A stretch of 6,270 bases of DNA from Candidatus Cloacimonadota bacterium (GTDB lineage: Bacteria > Cloacimonadota > Cloacimonadia > Cloacimonadales > Cloacimonadaceae). Location: positions 1 to 6,270 of the forward strand of contig DAHVPA010000114.1 of NCBI GenBank assembly GCA_027318525.1, written 5' to 3'. The notes under the pieces are model-generated. The model did not search any database. It worked only from the letters and a program-made list of their open reading frames with translations, and had not been told where the DNA came from. Both the position numbers and the translations under genes were made by a program. This document shows positions 1 through 6,216 of the stretch, piece after piece. Position 1 is the first letter of the stretch; each line of letters starts with the position of its first letter.

Positions 1-2043
1 CTGAAAGAGCATGAAATCCTCTATAAAAGAGAGCAGATCAAACATAGTTATCCCCATTGCTGGCGCTGTGACAGCCCGCTGATATATTATGCCCGCGAAA
101 GCTGGTATATCCGCACCACGCAGTTCAAGCAGCAGCTGATTGAACAGAACAAGAAGATAGACTGGTATCCTCCCTTTGTCGGTGAAAAACGCTTTGGAGA
201 ATGGCTGGAAAACAATGTGGACTGGGCGCTTTCCAGAGACAGATTCTGGGGCACGCCGCTCAATATCTGGATCTGCGACCATTGTGAACATCAGGCTTCC
301 ATCGGCTCCATTGCAGAACTGAGAGAAAAAGGCAGGCTGGAAGACGGCAGTCCTGTTCCCGCAGACATTGAACTGCATAAACCCTATGTGGACAATGTGG
401 TGCTGACCTGTGATCAATGCGGAAAGCCGATGCACCGCACCAGCGAAGTCATCGACTGCTGGTTTGACAGCGGTTCCATGCCGTTTGCGCAGTGGCATTA
501 CCCCTTTGAACACAAGGATGATTTCTTTAAAGAACTATATCCTGCTGACTTTATTGCTGAAGGGATAGACCAGACCAGAGGCTGGTTTTATTCCATGCTG
601 ACAATCTCGACTCTGCTGACTTATGACATCCTGGATGGTAAACCGCAAGCCAGCTATAAAAAGTGCCTGGTTAATGACCTCATTCTGGATAAAAACGGGC
701 AGAAAATGAGCAAGAGCAGGGGTAACTCGGTCGAGCCATTGGAACTGATGCAGACCTATGGGGCAGACGCCATCCGCTGGTATCTGCTGGAAGTTAGCCC
801 ACCCTGGCTGCCGACCCGCTTTAATGTGGACGAGGTCAAGGAAGTGGTCAGCAAATACATCCTGACCCTGAAGAACGTCTATTCCTTCTTCAGCACCTAT
901 GCCAATATCGATGAATTTGACGTTTCCAAATATCCCGTGACCTGGCAGAAAGCCGGGGAAATTGACTGCTGGATCATCTCCAGACTCCATTCACTCATCA
1001 AGAAAGTGAATGAATGGAACGCGCAGTTCGAGTTTACACGCAGTGTCCGAGCCTTGCAGGACTTTGTCATAGACGAGCTTTCCAATTGGTATGTGCGCCG
1101 CTCCAGACGGCGGTTTTGGTCGATGAAACTGACAGCCGATAAGATTGATGCTTATCTGACCCTGTATCAAGTGCTGGTGGAAGTCTGCAAGCTGATGGCT
1201 CCTTTTGCGCCGTATCTTTCTGACGTTATCTACCAGAACCTGACCGGCAGGGAAAGCGTGCATCTGGAAGATTATCCGGTTGCCGTAGAGAAATACATCG
1301 ATACAGCTCTGGAAGAAAAGATGCAGACGATAATAGATATTGTCTCCCTGGGCAGAGCAGCCCGTAACGACTGCCAGATTAAGGTGCGCCAACCGCTTTC
1401 TGCAATGTATCTGCCGGAAAAGGTAAAGCCTGTGGCTGAGCTGATGTTTGACCTCATCCAGGAAGAAATAAATATCCATGAGATAAAGTATGTGGCAGAG
1501 AATGACGGCTTTGTGCAGTATGACCTGAAGCCGGATTTCAAGGTGATGGGACCCAAATACGGCAAGCATGTCAAAGCTCTGGGAAATCTCTTGCAAAAGG
1601 TGGATGGGGCAGAAGCACTGCAATCCTTTAGTGCCAAGGGTTTCTTCGAGATAATCGTGGATGGAGAAACACTGAAGCTGACCCAGGAAGATTTGCAGGT
1701 AACCATCCGTCCTAAAGAAGGCTATGTCTTCCAGTCCAATCGTAAGCTGTTTGTGGCGCTGGATACTGCCCTGACACCGGAATTGATCTCGGAAGGTTAT
1801 GCCAGGGAACTGGTCAACAAAATCCAGTTTACCCGCAAGGAGCAGAACTTTGACATCATGGACCGGATCAGGGTGGAATGGTTTGGGGACGAGGAAATCA
1901 GTCTTGCCGTCGACACTCATTCAGATTATATTATGAAAGAGACACTTACGGATGAGTTTAAACGTCTGCCGCAAAAGAGGGCGGATATGAAGCAGTTTGA
2001 CATCAACGGCAAAGAAGTATGGCTTTACATAACGAAAAACTAG
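1..2043 (+). CDS. ileS: Isoleucyl-tRNA synthetase, type 2 (eukaryote-like), 3' part
   Basis: This is a cytoplasmic class I synthetase that charges tRNA-Ile with isoleucine. The frame is open from base 1, so the start codon, the HIGH motif and most of the editing domain lie upstream; 680 residues remain. Visible, in window residue numbers: the exit from the editing domain (ESWYIRTTQF); the SRDRFWGTPLNIW segment; two CxxC pairs (C92/C95 and C137/C140) that look like a zinc knuckle inserted in the catalytic core; the DCWFDSGSMPFAQ segment; and the KMSKS signature at 235-239, followed by RGN. The anticodon-binding helical domain and a long C-terminal domain follow (GRAARNDCQIKVRQPLS is typical). 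The end carries no cysteine-rich zinc finger like that of E. coli IleRS. The extra core cysteines and the ending in GKEVWLYI match the type 2 subfamily, whose characterised members tolerate mupirocin. The amino-acid specificity call rests on family resemblance and is strong. Confidence 0.96.
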   Translation: MKEHEILYKREQIKHSYPHCWRCDSPLIYYARESWYIRTTQFKQQLIEQNKKIDWYPPFVGEKRFGEWLENNVDWALSRDRFWGTPLNIWICDHCEHQASIGSIAELREKGRLEDGSPVPADIELHKPYVDNVVLTCDQCGKPMHRTSEVIDCWFDSGSMPFAQWHYPFEHKDDFFKELYPADFIAEGIDQTRGWFYSMLTISTLLTYDILDGKPQASYKKCLVNDLILDKNGQKMSKSRGNSVEPLELMQTYGADAIRWYLLEVSPPWLPTRFNVDEVKEVVSKYILTLKNVYSFFSTYANIDEFDVSKYPVTWQKAGEIDCWIISRLHSLIKKVNEWNAQFEFTRSVRALQDFVIDELSNWYVRRSRRRFWSMKLTADKIDAYLTLYQVLVEVCKLMAPFAPYLSDVIYQNLTGRESVHLEDYPVAVEKYIDTALEEKMQTIIDIVSLGRAARNDCQIKVRQPLSAMYLPEKVKPVAELMFDLIQEEINIHEIKYVAENDGFVQYDLKPDFKVMGPKYGKHVKALGNLLQKVDGAEALQSFSAKGFFEIIVDGETLKLTQEDLQVTIRPKEGYVFQSNRKLFVALDTALTPELISEGYARELVNKIQFTRKEQNFDIMDRIRVEWFGDEEISLAVDTHSDYIMKETLTDEFKRLPQKRADMKQFDINGKEVWLYITKN

Positions 2044-2044
2044 A

Positions 2045-2074
2045 AAAAGCAGAGAGCATTGCCTCTCTGCTTTT
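2045..2074 (+). terminator. Rho-independent terminator of ileS
   Basis: A perfect 12-bp inverted repeat begins one base after the ileS stop codon. AAAAGCAGAGAG (2045-2056) pairs with CTCTCTGCTTTT (2063-2074) around a 6-base loop, ending in four T. The 8-bp core (GCAGAGAG/CTCTCTGC) supplies the stability and the A/T flanks give the U-tract. Because the left arm starts with a run of A, the hairpin could also work weakly on the opposite strand. The T-tract is short, so termination may be incomplete. Confidence 0.85.
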
Positions 2075-2101
2075 GACATAGACAGGAATCGGAGATAGTA
2101 A
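2073..2101 (+). promoter_or_regulatory. Candidate sigma70-type promoter for the pseudokinase gene
   Basis: A perfect -35 consensus TTGACA (2073-2078) overlaps the last two T of the ileS terminator. Two weak -10 candidates follow: TAGTAA at 2096-2101 (17-bp spacer, 3/6 matches) and GATAGT at 2094-2099 (15-bp spacer, 4/6 matches). Transcription would start around 2106-2108, giving a very short leader that carries only the ribosome binding site. The -35 match and its location are good; the -10 is poor. Confidence 0.45.
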
Positions 2102-2108
2102 ACTGGAC

Positions 2109-2116
2109 GGGGGAGG
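2109..2116 (+). promoter_or_regulatory. Strong but close ribosome binding site
   Basis: GGGGGAGG contains the full GGAGG anti-SD match and ends only two bases before the ATG at 2119. That spacing is shorter than usual. The start is still preferred because the zinc-ribbon cysteines begin at residue 4, so any later start would remove them. Confidence 0.7.
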
Positions 2117-2118
2117 AT

Positions 2119-3249
2119 ATGCCTTTCTGCAGTAATTGCGGAGTCAAAGTTGTCAAAGAGGCAAACTTCTGCCCGGAATGCGGTTTCCAGCTCAGGAAAC
2201 CTCAGCCTGCCAAGCTCAACCCACCTGAAGAATCACTCCCTGTCAAGGAGACCAAACCTCCCGTCATCAAAGCTGATAAAGCCTATGCCCTGCTGGAACA
2301 TGGCTCTCTCTTTCAAAACAAATACAGGATAGAACGAATTATCGGCAGGGATAACGATGGCATCAGCTATCTTGCCACAGATGAGACCTGCGGAGAACTC
2401 CGCTCTCTCAAATTGTTTTACCAGTCTTACTTTGATAATGTCTCCAGACTTTTGGGTTCCATCAACCAGATGGCTAAAATCCGTGAGCTTGACCATCCCA
2501 ACATCGCCAGAGTCTATGAAGTAAACCAATCTTCCAAACCGGTTTATATAGCAGCTGAATATATCGAAGGCAATTCCCTTTCCCGCATCAAGGATCAGAA
2601 CCCTGAAATCATGACCGAGGAACGTTGCAGGGAAATTGCTCACAAGCTGGTGGACGTGGCAATCACTGTCCGCAAAGCCGGGTTATCCATCTCCAGCCTT
2701 ACTTTTCAAAACATCATCAATCAGGCGGATGGCAATATAGTCGTGCTTTCCTCCGGTATCAGCTATGATTTCCGGGAAGAACGTGAAGATATCTTTAATT
2801 TCGGAATTTTGCTTGCCAAGCTGTTTTCCACCTCTGCTTTCTATGAGACCCTGTATACTCTCAAGAAGATGGCTGAGAAAAAGTTTGAGTTTATCAACGG
2901 CATTACCAGCGATGTCAATGAAATCATCGCCAAATGCCTGAACCGCACTGCCGGCTTGCGTTACGGTTCTTTTCAGGACCTTGCCAAAGCCTATAAAAAC
3001 CTGAAGCCCATCCGTCCTCAGGATATCTATTATTCGCAGGACGGAGAAATTGGCACCTTCAGGGATAAAGAAGAAATGGCAATGCCCAAACGCAGGCTGG
3101 ATATCTATTTCTGGCTGATGATTGTCTTTATCCTCGCCTTTATCTTCGTGCTCATGACCACCAATCTGCTGGATACCATCTTCGGACACAGAAAGACCAC
3201 TTTCAAATTCACCGGTTTTATGACAGAACTGCAGGATACAACGGATTAA
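2119..3249 (+). CDS. Zinc-ribbon, pseudokinase and membrane-helix protein; 5' part of an interrupted gene
   Basis: The frame encodes 376 residues. Residues 4-21 form a zinc ribbon (C4, C7, C18, C21). A Pro/Lys-rich linker follows to about 62. Residues 68-295 resemble a bacterial Ser/Thr protein kinase: the LDHPNI segment (124-129), the hinge-like EYIEGNSL (147-154), subdomain IX D224 in DIFNFGILL, and the R281 region (LNRTAGLRYGSFQDL). K98 (SLKLF) is kept. The glycine loop is degraded (IGRDNDG), the HRD aspartate is absent (SISSLTFQN, only N198 remains), DFG reads SSG (211-213), and the activation loop is shortened to about 10 residues. It is therefore predicted to be a pseudokinase with a scaffold or binding role. 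A membrane helix spans about 329-351 after PKRR, placing the kinase-like part in the cytoplasm. Translation ends 25 residues later at TAA (3247-3249), but the same frame stays open to 4185 and encodes a SUMF1 domain. Partner and substrate are unknown. Confidence 0.88.
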   Translation: MPFCSNCGVKVVKEANFCPECGFQLRKPQPAKLNPPEESLPVKETKPPVIKADKAYALLEHGSLFQNKYRIERIIGRDNDGISYLATDETCGELRSLKLFYQSYFDNVSRLLGSINQMAKIRELDHPNIARVYEVNQSSKPVYIAAEYIEGNSLSRIKDQNPEIMTEERCREIAHKLVDVAITVRKAGLSISSLTFQNIINQADGNIVVLSSGISYDFREEREDIFNFGILLAKLFSTSAFYETLYTLKKMAEKKFEFINGITSDVNEIIAKCLNRTAGLRYGSFQDLAKAYKNLKPIRPQDIYYSQDGEIGTFRDKEEMAMPKRRLDIYFWLMIVFILAFIFVLMTTNLLDTIFGHRKTTFKFTGFMTELQDTTD

Positions 3250-3405
3250 CTTGCTTCCGTTGCCCAGGATAATTATCGCAAGATTCCTGCGCTCAATCAA
3301 ACAGCCAGACGCAGGATAGACAACGTCACCCTGGATTTCGGACCCAAGCCTTCCACCGTCAATCCCAATGTCAGCATCCCGCCTTCCCAACCCATCCTGA
3401 GTAAT

Positions 3406-4185
3406 GTGCAAAAGACTCCTGAAGTGAATTTTTCCAGGAATCAAAACACCACCCGCAGGACCAACCTGCCCAGCACAGCGGAAGGACTTGTCTATATTTA
3501 TGGCGACACCTATCCCTATGGCAGCCTTAAAAAAGATGCCCGCGACAATGTCTCACTCAATGGTTTTTACATTGGCAAAGCGGAAGTAACCCAAGCAGAG
3601 TGGAACCGGCATATGAAGACCTCCAATTTCAGCGTTAAGGGTGAAAACCTGCCGGCTGACAATATGAGCTGGTATGATGCGGTGCAATATTGCAATCTGC
3701 GCAGCGAAGCAGAAGGACTCACCCCCTGTTACAAAATCCTGGGCACTGCCACCAACCGTGTCGTGACCTGCGATTTCAAAGCCAATGGCTACCGTCTGCC
3801 CACTGAAGCTGAATGGGAATATGCAGCCCGTGCCAATAACTTCACCCGTTACAGCGGCTCCAACGATTTGGAAGCCGTTGCCTGGTTCAGAGCCAATGCC
3901 CAGGCTCATATCCATCTGGTCAAAACCAAAGCTGACAACGGCTTCGGCATCTATGACCTGACCGGCAACGTGAGTGAATGGTGCTGGGACTGGTATGACT
4001 CTGATTACCTGAAAAATATGCCTTTCATCAATCCCACCGGACCTGATAAAGGAGCTTACAAATCCATCCGGGGCGGCAGCATTGACCACAATGCAGGTTC
4101 TGCCCTGGAAATACTAACCCGTTCCAAAGGACTGCCCTCCAGAGGATACCGTTACACCGGTTTTCGAGTGGTGCGTTCCAAATAA
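3406..4185 (+). CDS. SUMF1/FGE-sulfatase domain; 3' part of the interrupted gene
   Basis: The domain runs from about residue 27 (GLVYIYGD, nt 3484) to the end. Family motifs in order: FYIGKAEVTQAEW (54-66), SWYDAVQYCN (88-97), GLTPCYKI (104-111), GYRLPTEAEWEYAAR (128-142), YSGSNDLEAVAWF (149-161), YDLTGNVSEWCWDWY (183-197), NPTGP (209-213), IRGGS (221-225) and GFRVV (252-256). The family includes formylglycine-generating enzymes, but most bacterial members have other or unknown roles. The paired catalytic cysteines of true FGE, expected after RGGS, are absent (IDHNAGSALEIL there), so FGE activity is unlikely; a ligand-binding or structural role is inferred. The GTG start at 3406 is only the first in-frame GTG. 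It has no Shine-Dalgarno sequence and no signal peptide follows, so this is most likely the severed C-terminal half of the upstream protein rather than an independent gene. Confidence 0.75.
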   Translation: MQKTPEVNFSRNQNTTRRTNLPSTAEGLVYIYGDTYPYGSLKKDARDNVSLNGFYIGKAEVTQAEWNRHMKTSNFSVKGENLPADNMSWYDAVQYCNLRSEAEGLTPCYKILGTATNRVVTCDFKANGYRLPTEAEWEYAARANNFTRYSGSNDLEAVAWFRANAQAHIHLVKTKADNGFGIYDLTGNVSEWCWDWYDSDYLKNMPFINPTGPDKGAYKSIRGGSIDHNAGSALEILTRSKGLPSRGYRYTGFRVVRSK

Positions 4186-4210
4186 CGTTTACTGCTTTCT
4201 CTCTTTTTCC

Positions 4211-4246
4211 TTTACAGAATCACCCTCTTCGCCTTAACTTCGCTCT
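4211..4246 (+). promoter_or_regulatory. Candidate leaderless promoter for the rRNA methyltransferase
   Basis: TTTACA (4211-4216, 5/6 match to the -35 consensus) is followed after 17 bp by TTAACT (4234-4239, 3/6 match to the -10), which ends 7 bases before the A of the ATG. This geometry would start transcription at or next to the start codon and would explain why no ribosome binding site is present. The -10 match is weak, so the call is tentative. Confidence 0.3.
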
Positions 4247-5434
4247 ATGGATACTATCAGATTAAAAGCAGGACGCAGTGCACCTTTCAAAGGTCATCAT
4301 CCCTGGCTGTTTTCCGGTGCCATAGCCCGGATTGAAGGAAATCCTGTTCCCGGTGACTGGGTCAGGATTGTAGATGACAAAGGTGTTTTTATTGCCTATG
4401 GACTTTATAATCCCCACAGCCAGATCAGGGTCAGGCTTTATGCCTTTTCTGAATCAGAGCTGCCCACAGCTTCCTTTTGGCAGGACAGGATAATGAATGC
4501 CATCCGGCTCAGGGAAAGTGTTCTTGCCATGCCAGCCGCTCCCGATTCTGCCTGCCGGCTGATTAACAGCGAAGGCGATGGTCTGTCAGGGCTTACGGTT
4601 GACCGGTTTGGCGACTATCTCTCCGTCCAGTTCACTTCACTGGCGCTTTTTGTGCACAAGGATACCATCCTCAACTGTCTGGAAAGCATGACGAAATGCC
4701 GGGGCATCATTCTGCGCACCGAACAGGACATGCTGGAAGAGGAAAACCTGGTCCTCAAGGATGGTGCGGTCAGGGGTACCTTGCCGGAAAACCCCCTAAT
4801 CATCAGTGAAAACGGGGTCAGATTCGAAGTAAACCTGCAAACCGGACAGAAGACAGGCTTTTACCTCGACCAGCGTGCCAATCGCATTCTGGTTGAGCAA
4901 TTCGCACCGGGAAAATCTGTGCTGGATTTGTGCACTTATTCGGGAGGTTTTGCCCTGCATGCAGCCAAAGCCGGAGCTAAACTGGTTACCGCAGTGGACG
5001 TATCCGCATCTGCCCTGGAACTGGCTTTGCGTAATGCCGTCCTCAACGGCTTTGATAACATCGCTTTCCATAAGTCCGACATGTTCAAATATCTGGAAAA
5101 GTGCCTGACAGAAAGGATAAAGTATGATCTTATAGTCCTGGACCCGCCCAAGATGACCCGTTCGCGGGGAGCGGTGCAAGGCGCGCTCAAAGGCTATCTG
5201 CAGCTCAATGCCATGGCATTGCAGTGCCTGAACCAGGGCGGGGTGCTCTTAACCTGTTCCTGTTCAGGACGTGTCAGCCGCGATGACTTTCTGCTTACCT
5301 TGCACAGGGCAGCCCTCTCAGTCCAAAAACAGCTTCAGATACTGGAAGTACGCGGTGCCGATAAAGACCATCCTGTTTCTTCAGCTTGTCCGGAAAGTGA
5401 ATATCTTAAATGCGTGGTGTGCAATATAGTATAA
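4247..5434 (+). CDS. rlmI: 23S rRNA m5C methyltransferase, RlmI family
   Basis: The 395-residue length matches the family; E. coli RlmI makes m5C1962 in 23S rRNA using SAM. Order of parts: an N-terminal PUA domain (about 1-75) with the hallmark HPWLFSGAI (18-26); a middle alpha/beta domain; the TGQKTGFYLDQR signature (199-210); a Rossmann methyltransferase with SAM motif VLDLCTYSGGFALHAA (225-240); acidic D251 (AVDVS); LDPPK (298-302); and TCSCSG (336-341), where C339 is the likely catalytic cysteine. The terminal DHP (374-376) is also typical. The start is fixed: an in-frame TAA lies at 4235-4237 and the PUA domain begins at the first residues. The upstream region is pyrimidine-rich with no Shine-Dalgarno. 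The gene lies 61 bp after the SUMF1 piece with no hairpin between. Family membership is firm; the exact target nucleotide is inferred from homologues. Confidence 0.93.
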   Translation: MDTIRLKAGRSAPFKGHHPWLFSGAIARIEGNPVPGDWVRIVDDKGVFIAYGLYNPHSQIRVRLYAFSESELPTASFWQDRIMNAIRLRESVLAMPAAPDSACRLINSEGDGLSGLTVDRFGDYLSVQFTSLALFVHKDTILNCLESMTKCRGIILRTEQDMLEEENLVLKDGAVRGTLPENPLIISENGVRFEVNLQTGQKTGFYLDQRANRILVEQFAPGKSVLDLCTYSGGFALHAAKAGAKLVTAVDVSASALELALRNAVLNGFDNIAFHKSDMFKYLEKCLTERIKYDLIVLDPPKMTRSRGAVQGALKGYLQLNAMALQCLNQGGVLLTCSCSGRVSRDDFLLTLHRAALSVQKQLQILEVRGADKDHPVSSACPESEYLKCVVCNIV

Positions 5435-5435
5435 T
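5430..5435 (+). promoter_or_regulatory. Candidate -10 box for the exported-protein gene
   Basis: A perfect TATAAT overlaps the stop codon of the methyltransferase gene, 21 bases before the next start codon. The -35 position holds only TTAAAT (5406-5411, 18-bp spacer, 3/6 matches). The region is AT-rich, so a chance match is quite possible; the following gene could equally be read from upstream. Confidence 0.3.
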
Positions 5436-5444
5436 TTAATCGTC

Positions 5445-5450
5445 AGGAAG
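5445..5450 (+). promoter_or_regulatory. Ribosome binding site AGGAAG
   Basis: AGGAAG lies six bases before the ATG at 5457, the normal spacing. It decides between that ATG and the nearer one at 5452, which reads ATG-ATA-TGA and stops at once. Confidence 0.7.
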
Positions 5451-5456
5451 TATGAT

Positions 5457-6182
5457 ATGAGATTGCGCCTATTATTGCTTGTTATACTGATTAGCTGTTA
5501 TACCTTGGGAAATGCTGATACATACATATTTACAAAGGAACAGAAAAGCTATCCTATTGAATGCACAGGATTGTCATCAGGATTAGTGGATAATGTTATG
5601 TTTGGTGCAATCAATGATTTTCAGTCATCAAATCCTACTAACGTGGCAAAGATTGACTCCATCATCACAGTCCGGAATCAGGGTGATACGCTCGCTGTGT
5701 TCATTGCTCAAAACAAGTTTGTCGCTTATTGTTATGCCAAGTCGGGAGTTTATCAGCTTTCGGAAGTATTAACTCTGTATGATGGCGAAATCTTATATTA
5801 CATCAATTACCTTGACGTTAACAACGATAATGAACTGGAATTTATATCTGTGACAGGAAATGGAATTAATGACAGGTTGTATGTCCACACATATCATAAA
5901 TACTTATTTGATGGGGTTCCCAGCAGCAGTTTTGCTAATGTGATTGAACAAGTAGTCAATTTTCCAAATGAACCCAATAATGACAGTATCGACTCTTTAG
6001 ACAAGATTGGATATTTTAGAATAAGCCACAACAAATTTTATATAATACATGGCTACAGCCAGGATAGTTCAGGTTCTTATTTATACAGGTATGGAACGCT
6101 TGATTATACACGGGATAAAGAAAGGGAAATATACTTCAAGCCCATTTCATCTATTTCATTGAAAAGATGGAAAAGATTGTAA
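5457..6182 (+). CDS. Exported protein of unknown function, possible lipoprotein
   Basis: I do not recognise a family for this 241-residue protein. The N-terminus is a clear export signal: MRLR followed by a hydrophobic LLLLVILIS stretch. Two cleavage modes are possible. LISC (11-14) fits a lipobox, giving a lipoprotein anchored at C14; alternatively GNA/D (after residue 20) fits signal peptidase I. The mature part is rich in aromatic, Asn and Asp residues and looks beta-rich. Residues 120-128 (DVNNDNELE) give a D-x-N-x-D-x-x-x-E spacing like the calcium loops of FG-GAP/VCBS-type propeller repeats, but only one copy is visible, so the resemblance is weak. The C-terminus is basic (LKRWKRL). GC is low: hand counts of four 60-base lines gave 18 to 23 G+C, against 37 and 38 in two lines of the preceding methyltransferase. 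This suggests different ancestry or relaxed constraint. It starts 22 bp after rlmI. Confidence 0.8.
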   Translation: MRLRLLLLVILISCYTLGNADTYIFTKEQKSYPIECTGLSSGLVDNVMFGAINDFQSSNPTNVAKIDSIITVRNQGDTLAVFIAQNKFVAYCYAKSGVYQLSEVLTLYDGEILYYINYLDVNNDNELEFISVTGNGINDRLYVHTYHKYLFDGVPSSSFANVIEQVVNFPNEPNNDSIDSLDKIGYFRISHNKFYIIHGYSQDSSGSYLYRYGTLDYTRDKEREIYFKPISSISLKRWKRL

Positions 6183-6216
6183 ATCTACTATGATTTTCTG
6201 GATAATGTGATAAGTT

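Larger units (their letters stand above)
2119..4185 (+). pseudogene. Composite frame: zinc ribbon - pseudokinase - TM - SUMF1, broken by one TAA
   Basis: The two pieces at 2119-3249 and 3406-4185 lie in exactly the same frame. Between the TAA at 3247-3249 and the GTG at 3406 there are 52 sense codons and no other stop. No frameshift is needed: one base change at the TAA (for example to CAA, GAA, AAA or TAT) would restore a protein of about 688 residues. The joined product has a sensible topology, with the kinase-like domain inside, one membrane helix, a Pro/Asn/Ser-rich linker (about 3250-3483) and an extracytoplasmic SUMF1 domain. Kinase plus SUMF1 fusions are known, for example chlamydial Pkn1. 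The downstream piece alone has no ribosome binding site and no export signal. The entry could be a real nonsense mutation, a consensus error, or a readthrough gene; the first two are simpler. It overlaps the two CDS entries, which describe the halves. Confidence 0.7.

Noticed and set aside
535..1920. Long minus-strand open frames opposite ileS (535-990 and 991-1920)
   Set aside because: They lie antisense to a strongly conserved coding frame, have no recognisable domains or start signals, and are explained by the codon composition of ileS.
3406..3408. GTG at 3406 as a genuine independent start for the SUMF1 piece
   Set aside because: No Shine-Dalgarno precedes it, no signal peptide follows, and the frame is open and continuous with the upstream gene except for the single TAA.
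2233..3444. Minus-strand open frames opposite the pseudokinase gene (2233-2643 and 2683-3444)
   Set aside because: Low-complexity translations without motifs, opposite a frame with clear zinc-ribbon and kinase-like signatures.
3553..4089. Minus-strand open frame opposite the SUMF1 region
   Set aside because: It shadows the conserved SUMF1 frame, with no ribosome binding site and no recognisable domain.
4796..5190. Three overlapping frames inside the methyltransferase gene (4796-5179 -, 4875-5108 +, 4936-5190 -)
   Set aside because: They overlap the conserved SAM-binding core and carry no motifs of their own.
6173..6187. AGATT-GTA-AATCT as a terminator between the exported-protein gene and the tRNA
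   Set aside because: The stem is only five AT-rich base pairs with a three-base loop and no T-tract after it.
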